Shown here: positions 7,862 to 12,939 of the stretch, in pieces | How positions within the stretch are numbered: the first letter of the stretch is position 1 | Layout of the letters: every line of letters starts with the position of its first letter | NCBI GenBank assembly: GCA_913052435.1 | Contig: CAJXDV010000021.1 | Location: 1-12,939, forward strand | Length of the DNA stretch: 12,939 bases | From: an uncultured Pelagibacteraceae bacterium | GTDB taxonomy: Bacteria; Pseudomonadota; Alphaproteobacteria; Pelagibacterales; Pelagibacteraceae | Direction of reading: 5' to 3' | Notes under the pieces: generated by a model | The model's input: the letters and a program-made list of their open reading frames with translations, nothing else | What the model was told of the DNA's origin: nothing | The model's database searches: none | Position numbers and translations under genes: made by a program

Positions 7862-8009
7862 AACACAATTGTTACAAATCTTGGTCATAACTTTATTTTA
7901 TTATTAATTATATTCTGATCAAGGATGCTACATTATTCCCTTATTTGTCTCCCTCAGTGTTCTTGGTCAGAATGAGTATTGGAAAATTTTATTCACCCAA
8001 AATTGTGTT
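7862..8009 (+). ncRNA. Candidate structured RNA or ccm operon leader
   Basis: Seen: a closing stem of nine Watson-Crick pairs (7862-7870 with 8001-8009) encloses an apical helix of 19 uninterrupted pairs (7911-7929 with 7956-7974; 14 Watson-Crick, five G-U) capped by a 26-base loop, with a large AT-rich open region between the stems. The G-U pairs would be A-C mismatches on the other strand, favouring a plus-strand RNA over a DNA operator. The layout (closing stem, wide bubble, apical hairpin, about 150 bases) resembles 6S RNA in outline, but I see no specific 6S sequence signature. The alternative is a cis-acting leader: the structure ends 14 bases before the ccmC ATG. No T-run terminator follows, which favours a leader. 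I do not recognise it as TPP, glycine, SAM-II/V or cobalamin type. Confidence 0.4.
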
Positions 8010-8023
8010 ATAGAGTGTAGAGA

Positions 8024-8731
8024 ATGCTTAATAATATTAATCCTACCAAAATATTTTTTATAATTAATAGATTGCAGAAATATATTCTTATTCTTTTTCT
8101 TGTAGTTCTGGTTATAGGATTATTAGAAGCATTAGTTTTTTCTCCTGAGGATTATAAACAAAGCGACTCTGTGCGCATTATGTATGTTCATGTTCCTGCC
8201 GCTTGGATTTCTTTGGGAATCTTTTCTATAATTTCAATTTTATCTTTTGTAATTTTAATTTTTAAAAATAAAAATTTTTCGTTGATTACTAAAAGCTTAG
8301 CACCTTCGGGATTTGTATTTAATATAATTGCGCTTGTTACAGGTTCTATCTGGGGCAAACCAACTTGGGGCACATGGTGGGCTTGGGATGCCAGAATTAC
8401 ATCAATGTTATTACTTGCTGTATTTTATCTGATGTTCATTCTTTCTTGGAGAATCATCGATCAGAATGACAAAGCAATAAAGGTAAGTTCAATTATTGCT
8501 ATATTGGGCTTAATAAATGTTCCTATAATTAAGTTTTCAGTTGATTGGTGGTCAACTTTACATCAGCCAAGTTCTGTTAATTTGTTAGAAGAGACAACAA
8601 TTCATTCATCAATGTTACTTCCTTTGAGCTTAATGACTGCGGCATTTGCACTTTTTTCAGTTTTGATATTTTTAATGAAATATAATACAGAACTGATAAA
8701 AATTAAAAATAAAGGATTAGATAGATTATGA
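8024..8731 (+). CDS. ccmC: CcmC, haem-handling protein for loading CcmE
   Basis: 235 residues, six hydrophobic segments. Inner-membrane protein of System I cytochrome c maturation that presents haem through its periplasmic tryptophan-rich WWD domain for covalent attachment to CcmE. Seen: WGTWWAWDAR (115-124), the two axial-ligand-type histidines H56 (YVHVPAAW) and H180 (TLHQPSS), and GSIWGKPTWG leading into the WWD motif. Length matches the family. ATG 8024 is preceded by GTAGAGA, a weak purine-rich site. It is the first visible gene of the ccm cluster: ccmA and ccmB, which usually precede it, are absent, and a structured spacer sits in front instead. Its stop overlaps the ccmD start (ATGA). 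Confidence 0.97.
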   Translation: MLNNINPTKIFFIINRLQKYILILFLVVLVIGLLEALVFSPEDYKQSDSVRIMYVHVPAAWISLGIFSIISILSFVILIFKNKNFSLITKSLAPSGFVFNIIALVTGSIWGKPTWGTWWAWDARITSMLLLAVFYLMFILSWRIIDQNDKAIKVSSIIAILGLINVPIIKFSVDWWSTLHQPSSVNLLEETTIHSSMLLPLSLMTAAFALFSVLIFLMKYNTELIKIKNKGLDRL

Positions 8732-8961
8732 TAAATGAGATTTTATTAATGAATGGCTATGGAGTTTATGTGTGGTCATCATTTGTATTCACTCTTAGTA
8801 TTTTTGGGATCTTGTACTCAGTAATAAAACTACAGTTGGCTAAAGAGCAGAAAAAATTTGAAATGAAATTTAGAAATTTAGCATCTGAAAAAATTGAGTT
8901 TGCAAAAAAACAAGAAACTTTTAGAGAAATATTAGCAAATACTTCTGTTTCTAAAATTTAA
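8728..8961 (+). CDS. ccmD: CcmD, small membrane partner of CcmC
   Basis: 77 residues: a short N-terminus, one membrane helix (about 12-33) and a charged, helical cytoplasmic tail (KEQKKFEMKFRNLASEKIEFAKKQ). The NGYGVYVWSSF motif (9-19) is diagnostic of CcmD. It stabilises the CcmC-CcmE haem complex and is needed for release of holo-CcmE. The start overlaps the ccmC stop by 4 bases (ATGA), a standard coupling arrangement. It is about the length of enterobacterial CcmD, with the tail poorly conserved as usual. Confidence 0.93.
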   Translation: MINEILLMNGYGVYVWSSFVFTLSIFGILYSVIKLQLAKEQKKFEMKFRNLASEKIEFAKKQETFREILANTSVSKI

Positions 8962-8973
8962 CTTTTTAGCTTC

Positions 8974-9396
8974 ATGTATGGCAAAAAAGTTAAACTAAGA
9001 GCCTTATTTATATTATTAATTTTTTTATCAGTAGTACTCACCTCTTTTCTTATCTTCAAATCTCTCGAGGAAAATGTTGTATATTTTAAATCTCCCACTG
9101 AAGTTAAAAATCTAGCAGAACTAGAAAATAAGAAAATTAGGGTTGGCGGAATGGTAAAGAAAAACTCAATTAAAACAAATGACTTAGAAATTAGCTTTAT
9201 AATTACTGATTTTCAAAATGAGTTAATAGTTAGTTTTAAAGGATCGGTGCCCAATTTATTCGAAGAAGGAAAAGGAGTGGTAGCCGAAGGTTTCTTAGAA
9301 GATAGAAATTATCTAAAGGCAACAAAAATTTTAGCAAAACATGATGAAAATTATATGCCTCCAGAAGTTGAAGAAGCTTTAAAGGAAAACAATTAG
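8974..9396 (+). CDS. ccmE: CcmE, periplasmic haem chaperone
   Basis: 140 residues: basic N-terminus, one membrane anchor (about 10-28), then a periplasmic OB-fold domain. The haem-attachment motif is present: [11 protein letters not shown] with H123 as the covalent haem ligand and Y127 as the axial ligand, equivalent to H130 and Y134 of E. coli. Also seen are KIRVGGMV (54-61) and the [15 protein letters not shown] segment (92-106), typical of the fold. It carries haem from CcmC to CcmF. It has a histidine, not the cysteine of the archaeal-type variant. Twelve bases separate it from ccmD; its TAG stop shares one base with the ccmF GTG start. Confidence 0.97.
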   Translation: MYGKKVKLRALFILLIFLSVVLTSFLIFKSLEENVVYFKSPTEVKNLAELENKKIRVGGMVKKNSIKTNDLEISFIITDFQNELIVSFKGSVPNLFEEGKGVVAEGFLEDRNYLKATKILAKHDENYMPPEVEEALKENN

Positions 9397-11264
9397 TGGC
9401 TAATCAAGTTGGAAATTATTCTTTATTCATTGCACTTATTGCTTCTATATTTTTAATTTTTCAATCCTATAGATTAACTAGGAATTCTTCTAAAAATCTA
9501 GATAGTAAAATATTTTCAGTATTGTCAGTTCAATCTTTAATGGTTTTAATAAGTTTTATTAGTTTAGTTTTCGCATTTATAGTTTCAGATTTTAGTAATA
9601 AGACTGTTTATAATAATTCACATACCACCAAACCATTATTTTATAAAATTTCTGGAACATGGGGCAATCATGAAGGAAGCCTACTTTTATGGTTATTAGT
9701 TTTAACTTTTTTTTTATTTATATTTTTAATTAATTCAAAAAATCTACCTAAAAAATATAGATTATTAACATTAACATTTCAGGAAGTAATTATATTTGGT
9801 TTTCTGTTGTTTATTCTTTTCACATCAAATCCATTTATAAATTTATTTCCAATTCCGAAAGAAGGAACGGGCTTAAATCCAATATTACAAGATCCGGCAT
9901 TAGCATTACACCCGCCGATTTTATATATAGGCTATGTTGGCACATCCATTATTTTTTCTGCATCTTTGGCTGCCTTGGTTTGTGGAAATGTAAATAAAGT
10001 TTGGGCAAGTCATATAAAAAAATGGATAATTATTTCTTGGATATTTTTAACAATCGGAATTATGTTAGGATCTATTTGGGCTTACTATGAGTTAGGTTGG
10101 GGAGGTTTTTGGTTTTGGGATCCAGTTGAAAATGTATCTTTGATGCCATGGTTTTGTTTAACTGCGTTGCTTCATACAATTGTTGTCCTTGAAAAGAGAA
10201 ATACATTTAAATCCTGGACGATAATTTTATCTATAACCACTTTCTCACTAAGTATGAGTGGTACTTTTTTAGTAAGATCAGGAATTTTAAATTCTATACA
10301 TACATTTGCAAACGATCCTTCTAGAGGTGTTTTTATTTTGTGCTTTCTATTTTTTTTAATTTTTTTAGCTATAATTATTTTTTTTATTTATCAAAAAAAT
10401 ATTTCTAATAGCTCAATACGTACTTATTTAATAAGCAAGGAAACAGCCATGCTTGTAAATAACTGGTTTATGATGTTTTTCCTTTCGGTTGTTTTAATCG
10501 GAACTGTATACCCAATTTTATTAGAAGTAATTAATGGATCGAAAATTTCTATTGGGCCACCATTTTATCAAAAATTAATATTACCATTTTTGATACCTTT
10601 TTTGCTATTTATGGCAATTGGACCAAATTTAAAATGGGTTAAGGATCATATTAATAAAATTAAATTAGAACAGCCTATCTTTTTGTTCATTTCAATTTTA
10701 ATTTCATATTTATTTACTACCAGTTACGGAGTTTCTTATTTATTTTCAGTTCCAATGTTTGGTTTAGGTTTTTTTTTATTTTTTTTGACAATCAGAGATT
10801 TTTTTTCAGGAAAATCAACTTTGTCTCAAAAAATAGCCCACTTTGGATTTAGTTTATTTATTCTTAGCATTTTGTTTAATGGCGTTCTCGCAAAAGAATA
10901 TTCATCTAATATGAAGGTAGGTGACGAAAGAAAATTTATGAATAAAATTATAAAATTTGAAAATTTAAAAATTACTCAAGAGTTGAACTATCAATCATTG
11001 ACAGGTGAATTTAATATATCAGATGATAGAGGTAATTTAAATTTAAAACCAGAAATAAGAATTTATAATCAACCAAAAACCTTAACTAGTGAAGCGGATA
11101 TAATTTCGACAATTTATTCAGACAATTTTTTGGTATTTAATGTTTTAAAGGATGATGGATATTATAACGTTAGATATCAACACAAACCCTTGATGATATG
11201 GATTTGGTTATCTGTTATTCTTATATTTGTTGGTGGTATATTGGGTTACTTTAAAAAAAAATGA
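9396..11264 (+). CDS. ccmF: CcmF, cytochrome c haem ligase subunit
   Basis: 622-residue polytopic inner-membrane protein, slightly shorter than the usual 640-660. It joins haem from CcmE to the CxxCH motif of apocytochrome c, together with CcmH. Seen: the WWD domain WGGFWFWDPVEN (235-246) and histidines H172 (LALHPP), H260 (LLHTIV), H302 (SIHTFA) and H482 (AHFG), corresponding to H173, H261, H303 and H491 of E. coli CcmF. Also TWGNHEGSLLLW (88-99) and a large periplasmic C-terminal domain before a final helix. The start is a GTG overlapping the last base of the ccmE TAG (TAGTG), and the N-terminus NQVGNYSLFIAL aligns with other CcmF proteins. It overlaps ccmG by ATGA. Confidence 0.97.
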   Translation: MANQVGNYSLFIALIASIFLIFQSYRLTRNSSKNLDSKIFSVLSVQSLMVLISFISLVFAFIVSDFSNKTVYNNSHTTKPLFYKISGTWGNHEGSLLLWLLVLTFFLFIFLINSKNLPKKYRLLTLTFQEVIIFGFLLFILFTSNPFINLFPIPKEGTGLNPILQDPALALHPPILYIGYVGTSIIFSASLAALVCGNVNKVWASHIKKWIIISWIFLTIGIMLGSIWAYYELGWGGFWFWDPVENVSLMPWFCLTALLHTIVVLEKRNTFKSWTIILSITTFSLSMSGTFLVRSGILNSIHTFANDPSRGVFILCFLFFLIFLAIIIFFIYQKNISNSSIRTYLISKETAMLVNNWFMMFFLSVVLIGTVYPILLEVINGSKISIGPPFYQKLILPFLIPFLLFMAIGPNLKWVKDHINKIKLEQPIFLFISILISYLFTTSYGVSYLFSVPMFGLGFFLFFLTIRDFFSGKSTLSQKIAHFGFSLFILSILFNGVLAKEYSSNMKVGDERKFMNKIIKFENLKITQELNYQSLTGEFNISDDRGNLNLKPEIRIYNQPKTLTSEADIISTIYSDNFLVFNVLKDDGYYNVRYQHKPLMIWIWLSVILIFVGGILGYFKKK

Positions 11265-11797
11265 TTAAAAACATTAAATTTATAATCATTATTTTATTTG
11301 GTTTATTTTTATTTCTAGTTTTTTTAAAGGGTTTAGATAAACCTAATAGCTATTCACCGAATAGTATTTTAAATCAAATTGAAACAAAACTAACAGCAAG
11401 AACGCTTTATAAAAATAAAGAAATTTCCTTGGGAGAGTTAATAGATAAAAATAACTTCTCATTAATAAATGTTTGGGCATCATGGTGTTTGCCTTGTAGA
11501 AATGAACATTCCTATTTGATAAATTTACAAAAAATAAATAATATTAATATTATTGGAATTAATTATAAAGACAAAGAAATCAATGCTAAAAAATTTCTTA
11601 AAGATTTAGGCAACCCTTATTCAGAAATTTTAATTGATCCTGATGGAACAATATCAATAGAGCTAGGAGCTTATGGAGTTCCAGAAACTTATTTAGTGAA
11701 TAGAAAAACTAACGAAGTAATAAAAAAATTTATTGGACCCTTAGACGATTTAAAATTTAAAGAGATAGTCAAAATAGTTAATAATGAAAAAATTTAA
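11261..11797 (+). CDS. ccmG: CcmG/DsbE, membrane-anchored thiol:disulfide oxidoreductase
   Basis: 178 residues: N-terminal membrane anchor (about 5-23) and a periplasmic thioredoxin fold. Active-site motif WCLPC (75-79; C76 and C79) in WASWCLPCRNEH, and the cis-proline loop GVPETYLV (P141). It reduces the CxxCH cysteines of apocytochrome c or the CcmH disulfide before haem attachment, taking electrons from a CcdA/DsbD-type membrane reductase not seen in this window. The ATG overlaps the ccmF stop (ATGA), and the gene ends 14 bases inside ccmH, so the three genes are translationally coupled. Family features all intact. Confidence 0.96.
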   Translation: MIKNIKFIIIILFGLFLFLVFLKGLDKPNSYSPNSILNQIETKLTARTLYKNKEISLGELIDKNNFSLINVWASWCLPCRNEHSYLINLQKINNINIIGINYKDKEINAKKFLKDLGNPYSEILIDPDGTISIELGAYGVPETYLVNRKTNEVIKKFIGPLDDLKFKEIVKIVNNEKI

Positions 11798-12149
11798 ATT
11801 ATTTATAATTATAATTGGTTTTTCTTTAATTTTAGTAAATAATTTAAGAGCACAAGATACAGACCAGGTTAATAAAATTTCAAAAAATTTAAGATGCTTG
11901 ATTTGTCAAGGACAGTCAGTTTATGACTCACAATCTGATTTTGCAATTAGTATGAAAACACTCATTCAAAAAAAAATTGATGAAGGAAAAACAGAAAATG
12001 AAATTTATGAATTCCTTACAAAAAAATATGGAGATTGGATCATTTATGATCCTGAATTGAATAAAAATACTTTTTTACTTTGGTTATTACCTTTGATTTT
12101 ATTTGTTTTTGGCGGTATTTTAATTATTAGAAAAGTATCTATAAAGTAG
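11784..12149 (+). CDS. ccmH: CcmH (CcmL-type short form), apocytochrome thiol-handling subunit
   Basis: 121 residues: signal peptide or N-terminal anchor (1-23, ending LRA), a periplasmic three-helix domain and a C-terminal membrane helix (about 97-115). The hallmark LRCLICQGQS (37-45; C38 and C41) and the YGDWIIYDP segment identify it. It binds and keeps apocytochrome thiols ready for haem ligation by CcmF. This is the short form; the TPR domain fused to it in E. coli CcmH, or encoded separately as CcmI, is absent, and the next gene is not ccmI. The start lies 14 bases inside ccmG. It appears to be the last ccm gene here. Confidence 0.95.
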   Translation: MKKFKLFIIIIGFSLILVNNLRAQDTDQVNKISKNLRCLICQGQSVYDSQSDFAISMKTLIQKKIDEGKTENEIYEFLTKKYGDWIIYDPELNKNTFLLWLLPLILFVFGGILIIRKVSIK

Positions 12150-12164
12150 TTAGAAACTATTATT

Positions 12165-12668
12165 ATGTTGAAATTAAATAAGGCAATTATTGTTTTTTTT
12201 GTTTTATTCTTCAGCTCTGCAAGTGCTGGGGATAATACTTCAGGAAATAAATGGAGTTTTTATACTGGAACATTTGATTTTAGCGATGATGGAGCAAAGT
12301 CAACCTTATTTGGAGTTCAGCATATTAATGAAAACTTGTATAAAGAAACTTTTATAGGCACTCTCCAACCAGTAACAGGCGTAATGATAACCGCAGATAA
12401 TGCTGGTTATGTTTATACAGGTTTTCAAGTTCCATATCAGTCAGGATCTTTAACTTTCACACCAAGTTTTACACCAGGTTTATATAGCGAAGGAGACGGG
12501 AAAGACTTAGGACATGTTATAGAATTTAAAAGTGAAATACAGCTATCCTTAGAGTTATCTCCTAACAGTGAATTAGGAATTTCTTATAATCATATATCCA
12601 ATGCTAGCTTAGGAGACAAGAACCCAGGGGCAAATAGTTACATGTTCAATTTCATTAAAAGGTATTAA
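12165..12668 (+). CDS. PagL-like / acyloxyacyl hydrolase-family outer-membrane protein
   Basis: 167 residues with a signal peptide (1-21, cleavage after SASA) and alternating-residue strands suggesting a small outer-membrane beta barrel. The C-terminal NHISNASLGDKNPGANS (142-158) is the PagL signature; H143 and S145 match the catalytic His and Ser of Pseudomonas PagL. The third triad residue, Glu 14 positions after the His, is replaced by N157, so lipid A 3-O-deacylase activity is uncertain. The protein ends in Tyr (FIKRY), near the aromatic end typical of BAM substrates. It starts 15 bases after ccmH, so co-transcription with the ccm operon is possible though functionally unexplained. Its last five codons and stop lie within a 10-bp tandem repeat. 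Confidence 0.75.
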   Translation: MLKLNKAIIVFFVLFFSSASAGDNTSGNKWSFYTGTFDFSDDGAKSTLFGVQHINENLYKETFIGTLQPVTGVMITADNAGYVYTGFQVPYQSGSLTFTPSFTPGLYSEGDGKDLGHVIEFKSEIQLSLELSPNSELGISYNHISNASLGDKNPGANSYMFNFIKRY

Positions 12669-12716
12669 AAAGTATTAAAAAGTATTAAAAAGTATTAAAA
12701 AGTATTAAAAAGTATA
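12654..12716 (+). repeat. 10-bp tandem repeat (consensus AGTATTAAAA), about six copies
   Basis: Seen directly: a partial ATTAAAA at 12654-12660, GGTATTAAAA at 12661-12670, four identical AGTATTAAAA units at 12671-12710, then AGTAT leading into AATGA. The array contains the stop codon of the PagL-like gene (12666-12668) in its first full unit and runs to the start codon of the next gene. The period is close to one DNA helical turn, so the A-runs are phased and may bend the DNA. The identical copies suggest recent slippage. Confidence 0.95.
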
Positions 12717-12718
12717 AT
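12713..12718 (+). promoter_or_regulatory. Perfect TATAAT at the repeat end, overlapping the dehydrogenase start
   Basis: TATAAT matches the -10 consensus but its last two bases are part of the ATG at 12717, so transcripts starting from it would begin inside the coding region, after the ATG. It is therefore either chance from the repeat sequence or a promoter for an internal start. The upstream repeat units, each carrying TATTAA, could provide weaker -10 sequences better placed for this ATG. No clear -35 is seen. Confidence 0.2.
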
Positions 12719-12939
12719 GAATTTAAAAAATTGTCATAATTTTAATGATTTTAGAGAATTAGCAAGAAGGAAATTACCATCTCCCATCTATAACTATATT
12801 GATGGTGGCGCAGATGACGAGATAACTTTAGACCGAAATACTGCTGCATTTAATGATTGTGACTTAATTCCAGATGTTTTGGCTGATGTTGGCAATATAG
12901 ATATTTCTACAACAGTTTTAGGACAAAAAATTGATTTTC
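12717..12939 (+). CDS. FMN-dependent alpha-hydroxy-acid dehydrogenase (lactate/glycolate oxidase family), 3' truncated by window edge
   Basis: The first 74 codons are visible, open to the window end. NFNDFRELARRKLPSPIYNYIDGGADDE followed by TLDRNTAAF, DLIPDVLADV and STTVLGQKIDF is the N-terminal FMN-binding pattern of the (S)-2-hydroxy-acid oxidase/L-lactate dehydrogenase family, with the YIDGGADDE segment (about 27-35) holding the FMN-site tyrosine. These TIM-barrel flavoproteins oxidise lactate, glycolate, mandelate or similar acids and pass electrons to quinone, cytochrome or oxygen; the substrate cannot be told without the rest. The ATG at 12717 gives the usual N-terminus. No Shine-Dalgarno precedes it; the tandem repeat comes directly before. 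Same strand as ccm genes. Confidence 0.9.
   Translation, partial: MNLKNCHNFNDFRELARRKLPSPIYNYIDGGADDEITLDRNTAAFNDCDLIPDVLADVGNIDISTTVLGQKIDF

Noticed and set aside
7862..8009. Known riboswitch classes (TPP, glycine, SAM-II/SAM-V, cobalamin) in the ccmC upstream spacer
   Set aside because: None of the conserved core sequences of these classes could be found by eye; left as an unassigned candidate RNA.
7862..8009. DNA operator (FNR-like TTGAT...ATCAA) as the explanation of the inverted repeats
   Set aside because: The arms are far apart and contain several G-U-only pairs, which have no meaning for a protein-bound DNA palindrome.
8188..8373. 61-codon open frame on the minus strand
   Set aside because: Antisense to ccmC, whose conserved WWD region explains the sequence; no independent support.
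12671..12710. CRISPR-like array
   Set aside because: The units are 10 bases, directly adjacent with no spacers; this is a simple tandem repeat.

Overview
The window is very AT-rich, with spacers of only a few bases, many overlapping genes, long A/T runs and few good Shine-Dalgarno sequences. Gene content is alphaproteobacterial: alpha-type HspQ, DUF2794, IalB-like protein, YciB and a ccm cluster. Together this points to a streamlined marine alphaproteobacterium of the SAR11/Pelagibacterales type. That assignment is inferred from content and composition; there is no rRNA in the window.

Layout. (1) 1-1529, plus strand: the C-terminal half of folD, then an exported NAPE-PLD-like metallo-beta-lactamase-fold hydrolase. 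(2) 1544-5729, minus strand: a tight four-gene leftward unit, in transcription order a Tas-like aldo/keto reductase, an IalB-like secreted protein, argG and bifunctional nnr (NAD(P)H-hydrate repair). (3) 5800-6558, plus strand: a Bax inhibitor-1/YccA-family membrane protein behind a recognisable promoter. (4) 6560-7448, minus strand: yciB followed by a DUF2794 gene, overlapping. (5) 7526-7846, plus strand: hspQ. (6) 7847-8023: a 177-base spacer containing a long helix and an enclosing stem, read here as a candidate structured RNA or ccm leader. (7) 8024-12149, plus strand: ccmC-ccmD-ccmE-ccmF-ccmG-ccmH, an almost gapless cytochrome c maturation operon lacking ccmA and ccmB at the front and ccmI at the end. 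(8) 12165-12668: a PagL-like outer-membrane protein in the same direction. (9) 12654-12716: a 10-bp tandem repeat spanning the PagL-like stop codon and ending in TATAAT fused to the start of (10), an FMN-dependent alpha-hydroxy-acid dehydrogenase cut by the window end.

How the genes fit together. CcmC and CcmD hand haem to the haem chaperone CcmE. CcmF ligates haem to apocytochrome, with CcmG and CcmH keeping the CxxCH thiols reduced. This serves respiratory cytochromes c. The downstream dehydrogenase would feed electrons from a 2-hydroxy acid into respiration. FolD, ArgG and Nnr are core metabolism or metabolite repair.

The most interesting non-coding signals are the spacer before ccmC, where a 19-pair helix includes five G-U pairs that form only in plus-strand RNA and competes with an alternative helix, and the 10-bp repeat before the dehydrogenase. 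No large new gene system was seen; the genes are mostly recognisable families.
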